A stretch of 64,000 nt of DNA from contig OY821745.1 in assembly GCA_963682055.1 (NCBI GenBank), positions 11,291,501 through 11,355,500 of the forward strand, written 5' to 3'. Shown here in pieces: positions 11,961 to 25,430 of this stretch (positions within the stretch are counted from its first letter, which is position 1; each line of letters opens with the position of its first letter). The notes below the pieces were generated by a model. That model saw only the letters and a list, made by a program, of their open reading frames with translations. It was not told the origin of the DNA and did no database searches. The DNA is from Primula veris (lineage: Eukaryota > Streptophyta > Magnoliopsida > Ericales > Primulaceae). The translations under genes and the position numbers were made by a program.

Positions 11961-12032
11961 TTACACAGTCAGTCCCCCTTTTTCAGAAATTACACAGTCA
12001 GTCCCTATGTCAAAAATTACACAGTCAGTCCC
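11961..12032 (+). repeat. Triplicated subterminal motif TTACACAGTCAGTCCC
   Basis: Exact 16-bp motif at 11961, 11990 and 12017. The same motif occurs three times, inverted, at 37288-37356 in copy 3, at the same distance inside the 5' terminal ladder. Conservation in two otherwise diverged element ends suggests a function such as transposase or transcription-factor binding; no binding is shown. Confidence 0.85.
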
Positions 12033-12741
12033 TGAAAAACAGAATTTTACGTTTTAAATTTTTTTTTTTTTTTTTATCAAAAACACTCTCTCTTTCTCTC
12101 AAAAACTCAAATTTATCATCCAAAAAAACTCAAATCAATCAACCACAATAACTATCAACTTTCTTAAAAAAAAAACTCAAATCATCAATCAAATTTATTC
12201 CTAATTCAATGTATTTTTTTATTCTCTAATTTATTATTTATTTTGTGTAATTTCAATTTGTAAAAAATAGGAAAAAATATATAAAATATACAAATTGATT
12301 ATTCACTTAGCTGTATATAATTGTTTGTTATTTGTTTATATTAATTATAGAAATTATAATTGTTGATATTTGTCCCATTTTATAAAAAAAATTGGGTTTT
12401 TATTCAAATTTATTTATTTAGATATTTATTACTAATGGTTTGGTTATGATGTTACATGTTTATGTTTTTTATTTGTTGATAGAGAAAAATAAAAATAGTT
12501 ACGCTTTATTAATATTTACCCATTTTGAAAATTAGGTGTTTTATAAAATTATGTTTTTTAATTAGTTTGTTTGCCCAAATCATCAATAAAAATTGGGGTT
12601 GTTGATATTTTTCCCGTTTTATAAAAAAATTGAGTTTTTATTAAAATTTGTTTAATTAGATAATTAGAATAATTGTTTGGTTATCATTAAATGTGTATAT
12701 TTCTTATATTGTTTTTATTGTTAAAAATAAAAATAGTTAGG
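12033..12741. other. AT-rich 5' leader region of MULE copy 2 PMD gene
   Basis: Contains a long T run followed by a CT-rich stretch and then very AT-rich DNA up to the PMD start codon. Probable promoter and 5' UTR of the element's first gene. The 56-bp tandem array found in the same place in copy 3 is absent here. Confidence 0.5.
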
Positions 12742-15064
12742 ATGGCAGAGTCAGGTTCACAGATTAAAGGCAGGATGGGCATTTTACGACAGACCGGTCA
12801 TATTTCAAATCAGACTTAGGATGCTGGAAGAGAAGAGGGTAGAGGAGATGCCCATAAAATTAGGATTTATAATTATAGTTGGCAGATACCAACGCCTGAC
12901 AGAGTAGTTGAAAATATAATTAGGGTCGGTTTTTACGGTATTCAAACTATAGGTAATTATAGCGTAGATCGAGACTTGCTTACAGCCTTAGTTGATAGGT
13001 GGCGTGATGAGACGCACTCGTTCCATTTTGTCGGTGGAGAGTTGGGGATATCGTTACAGGATGTAGAGATTATGCTTGGTCTCAGGGTGGATGGTCTTGC
13101 TGTTACCCGATCAGAGCGGAATGATAACAGGGCGAGCATGTTGAATATGATAGAGAGTTTGTTGGGTGTTAGACCTGCTGACAATCAAGTCGATACAAAC
13201 TGTTTGACAGTTAGACTTGATTGGATGTTACATACCTTTGGTGAATTACCCCCCAACCCTAGTGGAGAGCGTTTGTTATATCAGTCTAGGGCTGCCATGT
13301 TATTATTACTTGGTGCACATGTGTTTTCAGATAAAAGCAGTGATCAAATTCCACTATGGCCTCTGCCATTTCTTGAGGATTTTGACACATGTGCAGAATA
13401 TAGTTGGGGATCAGCTCTTCTGGCCTGGTTAGAGGCTAATTTATGCAAGTTGGTGCGTGGTAAATCTACCAGAGTAAGCAGGGCGGTGATGTTTCTCGAT
13501 ATGTGGGCGATGACCAGACTACTGCCGGTTAGACCATGTGAAGGGTTGCCGGAAGATATCGAGCCACATGAGGGCTTGCCTAGGTTTCCCCTCGGTTACA
13601 GGTATGATATTATTTAATTTTTGTATTGGATTTGTGTTTTTTTTATTGTGTCATCTATCATTTACTTATCTTATTTATATTTATTGTTTATCGGGTTTTG
13701 TTTGTATATTACAGATGGAAGATTTGGAGGCTTACTAATCTTAAGCTATATGTCTACGGACATAATGTGGTCCACATACGGGACCAGTTTGACCATATGT
13801 CGCATGAACAAGTAAATTTTCACTTTCTTATTTCCTACATGTAACTTACGTATTATATGTTGTATATGTTTGCATTGGTCTTATGTTCGTAGAATTTATT
13901 ACTAGTATTTTTAAACCATTGTTTACATATTCTAATAATAATTTTACGGATTACAGATAGTCTGGCAACCTTACGGGAAACTCGATGACTATCCGGAATA
14001 CTGCACGCGGGGCCGTGATATGTGGCATTGTTCTGTTCCTCTCATTTGTAATGATAAGATTGAGTTCCACCCTGCGGACAGGTTTATGAGACAGTTCGGT
14101 TTTGTTCAGGTTGTCCCTACATATATTTGGAAATCCAAATAAGGTCACGACAATGATAGAAGATATGGGATTAAACCTGATCAAAAACATGATTGGTTTG
14201 CACTTTTTGAAGAGTTTATAACCGTGTGGAATGACCGCCACAACCGGCTTATTAACGGCGAATTTGGCACGGGGACGTCACCGGATTACATGAGATGGTA
14301 TAGAGAGAGGACCCGCATCTTTATAAACCCACCTGAACTTGGACTGCCATCTCACGGTTTCCGCGAGCATACGGGTGTGCTCAATAAAATGGTAACAACT
14401 AGTTAATGTTCATTAATATTTGTTTGTTATTTTTTTGTTTGTATATTTCAATACTAATAATTCGTTTTTTATTGTTTTTTTTTTCAGAAAGCGATGTTGC
14501 GCCGCAGTTTCAAATCGTTCAAACGGCTGAAATCTAAAACGGACGTGGACTTACTACGTGCGGCGTTCAATGAAGTGGGAATGAATCCGTATGGGTCAGG
14601 TGATGAACAGTCGGATGAGGAGGATGACGATGACGACGATGGTGATGACGATCAAGGTTACGAACCAAGAACTTACGCTAGGGCTTCAAGTTATCAGCGT
14701 ACCGAAAGAGGCAGAGGGAAGGCGAATCTAGTAACGGCGGGCGTAGCGGGGGTAGAAGAACGAGTGGAGGTCGACGCCCGACTACAGATCAGGGTGTGAG
14801 TTCAAGCGGTCATCGTCGTGCTTCTTTTACTGGGTCGGACTACGTACACGACGATGTTCCGTTCGATTATCATAGACAATCATTTGAGTCTTACGAGCAT
14901 TATCCTAGTCAGCATTCAACCGACAGTTGAACTCGAGGATTGACAATTACATCACATGAACGTGCTCCGCATCCAGAATTGCAGCATCGAGATAGACGTC
15001 GTCCGGAGCTAAACGAAATCGAAGAGTCCACTGAGCCGTCATCGGACAGATTAACATCGGCGGG
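12742..15064 (+). pseudogene. Broken PMD gene of MULE copy 2 (4 exons)
   Basis: Exons at 12742-13601, 13715-13811, 13957-14391 and 14488-about 15064 have the same sizes and phases as the intact copy 3 gene (860, 97, 435 bp, then the tail exon). Disablements: TAG at 12817 (Trp in copy 3), TAA at 14140, a 1-bp deletion in a G run near 14718 that shifts the tail, and TGG to TGA near 14928. Most are transitions, as expected from deamination of methylated cytosine. The PMD core (L-T-A-L-V-D-R-W-R-D-E, H-F-V-G-G-E-L-G-I-S-L-Q-D-V) is clear. The last exon is cut off at a junction that runs straight into transposase sequence. Confidence 0.85.
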
Positions 15065-16931
15065 AAATGGCCTTCATAAATGCTTTATCCGTTGTATACT
15101 ACCTAGGGTGTTTGGAAAAATTTAAAGATACATTTGAGGGTTGTATACTACCTAGGGTGTTTGTAACCGACAGAGAAATGGCCTTGATAAATGTTTTATC
15201 CGTTATTTTTCCCAATTCTCATCATATATTGTGCACTTTTCATATTACCAAAAATGTTTTGAAAAACTGGAAAAAAAAAAACCAGACGAGAAGTGGCAAA
15301 CGTTTCTAGATGATTGGGGTTTATTGGTTGATTTTGAGTCGATAGAGGAGTACAATCATGACCGAGCTTCTTTCAATTCCTCTTACAAATCGTACCCTGC
15401 TGTGCTTAAGTATGTAGACAAGCTGTTAAATGATTATGCTGATAAGTTTGTTGCATGCTATACCAACCATACAACACATCTAGGTAACAGAACTAGCAAT
15501 CGAGCCGAACAACAACATGTAAAGCTAAAAAGATCTCTTTCCAAAAATACTGGCACGCTTGAAAATGTTTGGGTAGAGGTGAAAAAAATTCTAGAAAAAC
15601 AGTTTGAGGATATTAACATGAAGTTGGATAAATGCAAGTCTTATTTTCCACATTCAGAACGGACACCTCTATTTAAAAATCTTAGGTCGTATATCGCACA
15701 CTATGCATTTGATTTATTATTTCAAGAACACAAAATATGTAATGGCCAGTCTGATGAGAATTGTTCTTGCGGTATAAAATTATCTCACAGGTTACCTTGT
15801 GATCATATTATGAGTGAACATATTTTATTCGGAAAGCCTCTTCCTCTAGAATATATTCATACATTCTGGAAAAAATTAGACGTAATTGATGATAATGGGA
15901 ACACCGATGATTATGGGGTAGATGGTGATCTAGAAGAGTTTAAAAGTGTTTATTCTACCAAAACTAATGTTGAAAAACGGCGTATGAAAACACAACTCCG
16001 AGAGATAACCTTACCATCTAGAACATCCATGAATGATCCCGAAGTGAGACAAACTAGGGGGAGACCTAAAAAGAGAGACAATTCTAGTAAGAGAGATAAG
16101 TTAGGATGAGAGTTTGTGGAGTAACAGAGTGCTAGTGCTAGTAGAGACAAGGGCAAAGGTAAAGCAGAAGAAATACCGGAGGTAAAGGTAAACCCAACTA
16201 GAAGGTCGCGAAACCAGACAAATAAACTCACCACCAATAGGCAAGCATTCCTGCACAGTGACCAAATATGGGTCATGTTACATAATTACATCGATACGGT
16301 TTATGATGTGCGTGTGGATGGTAACTGTGGGTTCCGAGTAATTGCAAATGTGATGGGTAAAGAACATGGGGAAGGTGATTGGTACGCAGTTAGATGTGAG
16401 TTGTTTTAAGAGCTGCAGCAAATAAAAGGTGTTTATTATGATTTGTTTGAGAATTTTGATTTTGAAGGTTATCGCTATGATTATATTCTATCAAGTTTGA
16501 ATTTTTATCATCCTACAAATCCCGCCCATTCTGACAAATGGATGAGATTTTCGTCTTATGGTTTTTTAATTGCATCTCATTATAATATGCCAATTGGATT
16601 GTTGTCATTATGGCCAAATAAAAATGGAGGGGTACAAGTATGGAACGTCACTTTTTTACCTCTTTATACTGGTCCGCCTCCTGGAACGACATATTACATC
16701 CCTACTGTAATAGTGTACGTCAACAGTTGTCATTATGCTCAAGTTATTTCTAAAGAAGGGATCTTCCCAATGCCAAGAATTATAGTACGGTGGGAACAAA
16801 AACGCACTGAGGCTGCTGAGCCATGGAAGAAATTTTTTCGAGCAAATTTCAACTTATATATGGCGCTAGAAAGGCAATTGGGAAAGCAAATTGTAACTGA
16901 AGAAGAAGCTATAGACGTATCAAGTCCATAA
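15064..16931 (+). pseudogene. 5'-truncated transposase-OTU remnant of MULE copy 2
   Basis: Lacks roughly the first 315 codons (zinc finger and first catalytic Asp). A 292-aa open piece (15231-16109) keeps the third DDE residue context (R-A-E-Q-Q-H) and the SWIM motif C-S-C-G-x9-C-D-H. OTU remains after TGA at 16107, TAA at 16123 and a CAA to TAA change at 16408. The first 120 bp are scrambled: the same words appear twice in altered order before normal order resumes near 15130. Not functional. Confidence 0.85.
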
Positions 16932-17512
16932 TTAGTTTTTTATTTTTAATTTTATGTAAATTACTCTTTTTTCTAATTTGTTGTAAATTTATATGATGTA
17001 TCATGTTTAATAAATATGTTTTATGAAATTTAGTTAATGTTTGCCTATTGAGTTAATTTCTTTTATGAAATTTATATAATTTATGATTGTTTCATTCAAG
17101 AAAATTGACGATTGACACCAAATTGACGACTTAGTTAATGTTTCATATTGCGTTATTCAAGTGTTAAAAACAAACCAAAAACACTTTACAAAAATTGACG
17201 ATTTAGTTAATGTTTCAATAAATCTCAACTTATACAGTTGACAAAAAGATAACATGAACCAAAAACATAAAATTATCAAATCAACTTTTTTTGTAATTTG
17301 TCTAAATTTTGTGTTTATTTTGAGAAATTGTTAGAATTGACCAAATTTATTTTATGTAAAATTTTCAGAATAAGGCATTTAGTTTTTTTATTAAAAAAAT
17401 CATGTTTAATTTGAAAAAAAATATTCAGTATTTTAATTTTAATTGTTAAAATTGACCAAATTTATTTTATGTAAATTTATTTTATGTGTAAATTCTGAAA
17501 ATTGATGCAAAC
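16932..17512. other. AT-rich 3' subterminal DNA of MULE copy 2
   Basis: Homologous to 4613-5137 of copy 1, somewhat longer by small insertions. No gene seen. It carries the repeated words ATTGACGA and TTAGTTAATGTTTC that also occur inverted in copy 3. Confidence 0.6.
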
Positions 17513-17694
17513 CGTAGATTAAATCTACGGTTTACAGTGATTCACTGTAAACCGTAGATTTAATTTACGGTTTGCATCAATTGACTGTAAACCGTAGATT
17601 AAATCTACGGTTTGCACAGAATCGCTGCAAACCGTAGATTTTTTCTACGGTTGTGTGTTTTTTCAGAAAAAATATAGTATAAAAATCCAAACTC
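17513..17694. repeat. 3' terminal palindrome ladder and terminus, MULE copy 2
   Basis: Four palindromic units with AAACCGTAGATT half-sites in a row, separated by CAGTGATTCACTG, CATCAATTGACTG and CACAGAATCGCTG spacers, followed by the outer terminal sequence. The outer terminus is the reverse complement of the left end (ATTTTTATACTA-type). Confidence 0.9.
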
Positions 17695-18938
17695 ATCTAA
17701 TTTAGCTATTAGACAATGTCAGCATTTTTATGTTTCGAAAAAAGGGCTAAGAAACACAATTTTCTAATTCTTTGTTTATGGTTTAGTAGTACACATGAAT
17801 TTTCAATGGACGAAAACATCCCTCCTTAAACATCTCTCCCTCAAAATCTTCCTAGTTTAAATCTTTCTCTCTCTTAATCATCTATTACCATTTCTTATAT
17901 TATATTGAGTTTAAATTATATTGTACAAATAAAAAAAACCTTAAACATCATTATAATAAACTAATTTTTAAGAGGAAATACGGATAGAATCAAAGGAATT
18001 TCAAGATAGCAACAAAGAGCATAAAAGAAAAATAGAGTAAAACTATAATAAAAAATATAGAGAATCAAACAGCATCAAACGCCAAATCTAAAAGATTGAG
18101 TAGCATCAAATAAAAAGTATCACACAACAACTTAGAAAGAAATCATACTAACCGAACAAGATTTATTGAGCAACAAAGAGCACCAAGCAAAAATTTGAAG
18201 TATTAAGGGGTAATGAAAAAAATAATCAACCTAATAACTAATAGTAAATACATCAACGAGTAAAAAAAAAATAATAACATCAATATAAAATATAAATATA
18301 GCGTACCAAAAAAAAAGTACACTAAAAAAATAAATATAGAGAGATCATCAAACTAAACAAAATACAAAAAAAAATATAATGCATACAATGATAAAAAAGA
18401 TTAGTGATATATACAAATGAGAGAATAAGTTAACGGTTGGAAATAGGTAATACTAGGGAGAGATATAGTCCATATGGATAAGGAGCATTTTAAGATATTA
18501 GTTAATTAAATGGTAATTTGGAATGATTTTGGTGCTATGTACTAATGTTTAATAAAGATTTACACTGTTTTTTTTTTTGATAAATAAGTTTAGAGATGTG
18601 TACTAAACCATCATTTCCTCTAGAAAAAAATTCAAACTGTTAATGTCTTAATTGTTAGAGAGCTCGAAATAAAGCTAAATAAATAAATAAATGAACAATG
18701 GTTTTGAGAAATTTTAAAATAGATAACCATCAGCTCCATGACGGGTGAGTAATGGTGATTGGTGAACTCACTTTACTTTGTTCAATCAATGACAAACAAA
18801 CCTTTAATTTTAATGAAATTCCAATAACATTGGAAATTAAACCCACCAAAAACAGATTTCTCTTACACTCTTATCATTCCACAATTTGTTACCTTGTAAG
18901 TTGTAATAATATCATTTTTAATTACCAGATACTATTTG
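17695..18938. other. AT-rich intergenic DNA between MULE copy 2 and copia element
   Basis: About 1.2 kb, very A-rich on the + strand, with short purine/CA repeats such as AGCAACAAAGAGCA. No coding or structural feature is recognisable. Confidence 0.5.
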
Positions 18939-18943
18939 ATTAG

Positions 18944-19194
18944 TGTTGTGTGACATATTAGCTCGTTATAGATATATATAGAGATATGTATAGATATAGA
19001 GAGAGGTATGAGAAACACAATAAGTGAGGCTTTATTCATTCATATGAGTGACAAATAGATACATCAAGAGACTCTATCAAGAGACTCATGACCCTCTTTA
19101 TATATATAATAGAGGGTATGGTCACATATGCTAGGAAAGCCCAAGATAGGCCCAATAGAGTAAGGCCCAAGATGGCCAATAATATCCTACAACA
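18944..19194 (-). repeat. Copia LTR (3' LTR of the - strand element)
   Basis: 251 bp, starting TGTTGTGTGACATATT and ending CTACAACA in + orientation. Contains TATATATA-rich words and the AGAGGGTATGG region. Shares most of its length with 26288-26525. Confidence 0.88.
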
Positions 19195-22100
19195 CTCCCC
19201 ATTTGGACGTCTTAATTTCTTCGTCTTCATGCTGTCAATGTGAGTCGAGTTCATTCGCAGTGCTAAACACATAAAAACCTTAGGGACGGAAAACCCAGTG
19301 TGAGACAAAACCGGTACCTAGGAGAAACTGTGTAGCCGAATGATATAGGCCGAAATTCCATGTAATTAACTAACTACAAAAACAGTGTGCCTCATCAAAA
19401 TCTTGCCAGAGCAAACCCAATGGGAAAATCTCTGATCGAAGGAAAAAGAGTTCAACAATGGTAGTAGTAGAGATCAACCACAAAACAGGTGTCTCATCAA
19501 AACCTTACTAGAGTAAACCCAGTGGGAAAAAATCTCTAGTCGAAGGACAAAATAGTACATAATGGTAAGAAGTATACAACAGGATACTCCCCCTAATTTC
19601 GGCAATATTAAGTGAGATATGATGGGAACGTGTCTAGCTAAAAACCTTGCCAAGGAAAACCCAGTGGAAAAAAACCTTGGTCTAAGGACAAAAAGAGTAC
19701 ACGAACATGCGACTGGATGCTCCCCCTGACTTGCACACGACAGGGTGCGAGGATTTCGGCTAAGTAGTAATTAGTGTAATAAGCATTCACCTGGATGCTC
19801 CCCCTCACTTGCACACGACTGTGTGCAATGATTTCATATTCGAATAAATAGTACGAGCATTCGACTGGATGCCTCGTTTACTTGCACACGACTGGATGCA
19901 AGAAAATCTAATGTGGAATAGAATGAGCATTCAACTGGATGCTCTTAAACTTCATATGTGAAGATTTATTTCAACGAAAAATGCTAAATAGCATAATCTA
20001 GTCATATCTCTCTTGATCGATAACAACAAGTTATCTTCTATGACAAATGTTTTATCTGGATCGTGAGACAGAGCATATGTAATTCAAATATGGCTAATAC
20101 TAGCTCGAAGCCATATGAACTCTCTAGTCGTCTCATAGAGCATGAGATCAGAGTGATTCGTTTGGAGTCATTACAAGACCTTCAAGATATCACCTTATTC
20201 CTAATGGTAAAGACATACCATGTTAGGAATATCCCTTATGCGGGTTGATAAGTAACTGGCATCGGTATAACCGAAAAAGGGTTGCGTTAATTCGAGTACC
20301 AAAGGGGGTAGGTACACTCGATGACGCAAAATGGGATAAGACAAGGCCTCATCCACAGTTACCTTAAGGTAATGGAAAAATGTCTTTTATGCCATTTCGA
20401 TGGCAGCGTGTTAGCGCGATGCTGTGTCGAGCTATACCATTCACAGCAGACGAGATGTTCGTCTTAGCACATTAGACCAAGTACAATGATGCGCTAATTG
20501 TACTTAGATATGAACATGATGGTTCAATATCTCTTCATCGTCTCATCAGGGACGGACTGGGTCTATATTAATGTCTAGTGATCGAACGATCATGGGAGAA
20601 TCTGACGAATTAGCGTCATGATGACTAAAATGTCATAACACCTTCTGGGTGTAGTCTGAATCATGGACTTAGATTCAATCTTTACGGGACTCGATCATCG
20701 GGCCGAGTCACTACCGTGTCTTCCCAAGATCCTTCATCTCGAAGGCAAATCCAAAAATGGATCGCGTAATAAAACACGCAAGGGCATAATACTTGTTCAA
20801 GTATCCCAAGCTAAAACAAGTACTCACTTAGGCGGGTATACCACATCCGCTCGGATTATATTAATCCATATAGTGAACTACTATATTAAACACAGGGACC
20901 TTCATCTATATCTCTTTGTCTAAATTCTCATAGAGATAAAACAGTGACCACAATCACATGCTGCATAATCAATTTTTTGGGAAGCTACTAAACTGATAAA
21001 GTAGGGGACCGTTATAACGTCCATTACGAGAAAATCAACCATCTCGTAATCAATTCCAAGGTGTGAGAGAAGCCTTGCGCTACTAGACAAGCATTCTACA
21101 ATCTCATTATTCTCATCACTCTTCCTTACGAATAACCAAATAAACGAACTCGTTTAACATTGGTGGTGTTGGAGCTACAGGTCCGAACACACTTTCGCTA
21201 AGAAGTCTACTTGGATTACAAGTTTCCATTAGTCCAGTATATTCTCCATTGACTTCAGGCAACGGTACATGGTTCTCTGTCATAATTTGCTCATATTATC
21301 AGTCGTCACCGAATGTATGAACAAGTAATCAATGACAGTCTCGTTTCGCTTCAATATCGTCTAAGATATCATGATCGACAGATATTTCGAGATTCTTAGG
21401 ATGAGGAAGAAATCACACATCTCTTTTATCCTTTATAATCTCGTGCGACAAACGAGTTTCAGTTCACCACCTCTGGGGTTGAACGAATTTGGAACCGGTC
21501 AACTTCCTCGTATCTTGGGAAGGACGACAGACTGACGGCCGATGGCAGCGTCCTTTGCTTGGCGGGTTCGGCCAAAGCAACGTGTTACGACAGGAACACG
21601 GCGTCCGACAGGGACGTCTATCCTTGCAAGCATTTTGCAGCAGGTATAAATGATCTCGTGACATCTCATAAAGTCATTAAATGCGTCTGGCATTTAGTTA
21701 GACTTGAGGGAGTCCATGCACTTACTTATCACTAAGTGCAGTTTTGGGGATCAAGCTAAGACTGAGTGGGTTATGCCACATTACTTCACGTCGTTTTCTT
21801 ACCAACGGTAACGTGCGAATCTCCCCCTAACGACGGGGAGAACAGTCTTAGCGATGGCACTTTCGCATATCATGCGGTAAAGAGATCGCTTGCCAAGTTT
21901 ACTCTATCAAATGATAGGCAGGAGATTCATAATCGACTTATGTCCCCTTCAGAGGTCCATATTTTGAACGCTATAGCGGCTCAATCAAAATATTAAACAC
22001 TCAAACACGCGTTCATATGAGGCGTCTGGCTCATAACCAGTAACCAACTGGTACGCATTTAGTGTTTTGAGTGACTATGGACCTCAGACGGACCAATGCA

Positions 22101-25100
22101 GCAAAATAGCATGACCCCACACGGAAATATAAATCTTGGTGCGCAAGACCAAGAAGTGCGTGTAACCATTTGCAGTCGCATCATCAAACTTTCCGTGAGT
22201 CCATTTGGGTCTAAACATAATCGACAGGATGTTCAATTTTAATTTCCAAACTCAAGTAATTCAAATCGAAATTTCGATTCTTACTCTTCGCAATTATCAA
22301 GTCGACTAGATTTTTCAGTATAATCCGGATCATGAGCCATCAACTTAATGATAGGGCGAAAAGTTTGGAAAGTGCTGCATTTATGTGGTCAACATTAAAA
22401 TGTGACCATATTGTCGATGCATCAACCATAACCATTTATATTTATGGTCCGTCTTATGGTTGGATAAGTCCACAATAACTCCTTCAATTCTTTACAAGAA
22501 TTCTACGAGTTCATTTCGTGATCTTTACACATACTTGTCTTTCAAATTGAGCACTAATGGCATGAATTTTGGATTAATCGCGAAATATATTCTCAGAGAG
22601 AATCCAAATGCGATGCGATTATAAATCAAGAATCGTCTTTTGACCCGGGAATATCTCATCCGGTCAATGCCAAAATATCAAAATGCTCTTATCAATCGAC
22701 GACAGGCGAATGATAGTACAGACAATCATGTCTTAGCATCTAAATCATTTATCATTTCGACGACAGGCGAAATGATAAGGTAACTTTAAATGCTTTAAAG
22801 AATGTGGTAGCAACCACTTGAAAGACATTTCAACTCCTCTAAAATACGCTTTTGGTCGTATTGAATGGAGGCTATGTAAAGAAATTTTAATTTTTTCATG
22901 AGCTATTACCAGATAACACTGGTTTTCTCGAATATTGTATAACTCAACAAGGTACGGCAGGACCTACATGAGTATAAGAACTCATATTTGACAAATCAAT
23001 TTGGTTTTACCAAAGATTTCGATTTTGGAACGACAGGTCCAGAATCATTATCACTGAGTATCTTTTAGGCAAATAGTTGGTGAAATTATGTGGTACACTG
23101 TTACCTACTATTTCCAAAAAAAAATCAACTACCCCACAAGTATTGCCTAAATTTTTATAATTTAAAGTTTGGTCACATTTGTCAAAGGAATTTGCTCAAA
23201 ACACTTTAAATTATTTTGAGAAATTTTGTTAACATGCAAACCATAATCCAAAAGTATGGTCCAAATGGAAAATTAATAATCCAAATGGAAAACATAATTC
23301 AGATGAGCGAAAAATGGCTAAATGATTTATCAAAATCAATAAAGAAAGGTCCCAAACTCATTTGAGCCACAAAACCGGGGGTCTCAAGAGTTTCCTTTCA
23401 GTTAGATTTAACCACATTAGCATCGGGTTTTTTTTTGCACCTTTGTAATAGTTTTGAGCATTATCTCTTGCTTTGTGACAACGGGGCATATTGTTCCTTT
23501 CAATTACTGTCTTGGAGCCACAAGTTTTCGATTTTTGACGATTGTCTAAAATCTCGCTTGGCTAGGCGATTCATCGGGATCGCGATAGTTCGAGACAAAT
23601 AACACTTGTCTCGGTTCTCGATTCGTGGAAAAAAAAATGTACATGAAGAGCATTAATATCAGGCAAACAATTCGCCATTGACCCAATAGAATTAAAACTA
23701 CTCACCGGGGTAATTTTCTTATCCAATAACAGATGGGCGATAAAGGAACATGGTGAATCTAAATTCACGATACTGCTTATGAAATACAATTTCCAAGCTA
23801 GTATTTTGGTGAAGGATAGCTCCAATATGTCAATTTCAGACATTTGTTCACCATAGACGTCATCACGTCTCAAATGTGGCGACGGAATAAAATCAATGCC
23901 TTAGCATTCATCCTAATGGTAATAACAAACTCGTGTTTTACTCATCAAATATGGCATCCAAAAAAAAAATTTGGGCATCACATTTTCACACATCAGGGTG
24001 AGTAACATGTGGTGACGGATTAAAATCAACGTTTAAACAGTCATTTCGCAAGTATGTTTTACGATTTTTTTTCATCATAGATGGCATCCAACATGTGTTG
24101 GGAGTTCTGGATTATTTATCATATAAAACGAATGGTTTATATGCTTATGGTTTGCACAAGCATAAACTTTATTTCGAAACGACAGGTTCGAAAAATAGTT
24201 TTGCTTTTAATGTGAATAAGTTCTCATTGATCGAACGATAGGTCGATACAAAGACACCAATTCGGCAAAACATACATCACTTTATAAACACACTCGGAGA
24301 AATTATTATTTAGTCAACCCCTTTCGGTAGCTCTACTTGAAAAACGACCAGGAAAAACGGTGAGGGTGGAGGGCACGAATGCCACTTAAAACCCGACCTC
24401 ATTAGGATATCGACTTCCGCCTATATCTTTCCTAGACATCGTATCCAAATAGGTGAACTTAGTTGGGGAAGGTTCATAATTTTTCCAACTTAAATGTGAA
24501 AATATATGATTTCGCAAATTACCATATTTTACACATGGCAGTAAATATTACATAGATTGTACCTGCTTGCATGATTAAATAATATAGCAGTAGCATGGTA
24601 GTACATATTAGCACAATTTAAATTTACCAATTCACACTAAGCAAGATATTACTCAATATTTATTTATTCTATTGCTATATGTGTAAGTTCTATACATGGT
24701 AACTAAATCATTCATGTACGTAATATTTTATTTACCAATTTACAATATACACGCAAGTTACATACATGGTAATTCACAAGATTCATTATATCATGAAAGG
24801 AATCAAATATTAACTCATGGTAATTTGTCTAATTACATAATCAAGTTCCAAGTTTGCATGTATTGACCAGATTCTACGTGAATTCAAACAAATGTACTGT
24901 TTTATATACAAGGGTAAACTCCAGGACTTACGGTGTAAATTCAGTAAACTACATATCTATTTACAGAGTTATTACAGTTTCAGTACATAATTTCCAGAGT
25001 GTTTCAGTTTCCTCCTAGTCGTTCTGAACATTACAGATAAGCTTCTGCAGTTTTATAAACTACCAAATTTAACAATCTCGTGGGAAAATAATACTAACAC

Positions 25101-25200
25101 ATGATTACTATACATCAGAATTGCCTCATGCCATATACACTAATTGTTATTAAAAAAAATACTATGCAGTAGTGGTACTTATTGTTAGAGATTTAGGGTA
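19195..25200 (-). pseudogene. Decayed copia gag-pol region
   Basis: No long open frame remains. Recognisable pieces on the - strand are the integrase/reverse transcriptase linker near 21480-21690 and a decayed CCHC zinc-knuckle-like stretch near 23460-23520, which gives the order expected for gag-pol read right to left. Next to the left LTR, 19380-19950 holds short repeats of the type ACTGGATGC and CTTGCACACGACT, with CTCCCCCT words repeated between them. I could not place protease, reverse transcriptase or RNase H residues confidently. Confidence 0.6.
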
Positions 25201-25430
25201 TGATAATCCTGGATAACTTCGAAGAATCGTGTTCGTACACTTTCCGAACAAAGTATTTCGACCCTATTATTGCCTGGGTTCACGAAATCTTTGTGGGGAT
25301 AATTCTTGAAGAACAATCTGTTTCTGGCAAGGAGAATCGATTAGGAATGTAGAGAGAATTTTCTTATATGTTTCTGTTACCAAAACCGAGGCCAAATGAC
25401 TTCTTATATAGGAGATCAATAACCGAAACT

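Larger units (their letters stand above)
11784..17694 (+). mobile_element. MULE copy 2, broken, both termini present
   Basis: Both ends share an inverted terminal sequence of the form GAG-N-TTGG-ATTTTTATACTA followed by about 25 bp ending in CGTAG and then palindrome ladders; the left end carries AA in place of GG. Order on the + strand: 5' terminal ladder, triplicated subterminal motif, PMD gene, fused remnant of the transposase-OTU gene, AT-rich 3' region, 3' ladder. The element is 5.9 kb against 9.3 kb for copy 3 because about 3' PMD to mid-transposase has been lost. Nine-bp flanks do not give a clear target duplication. Multiple stops make it non-autonomous. Confidence 0.88.
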
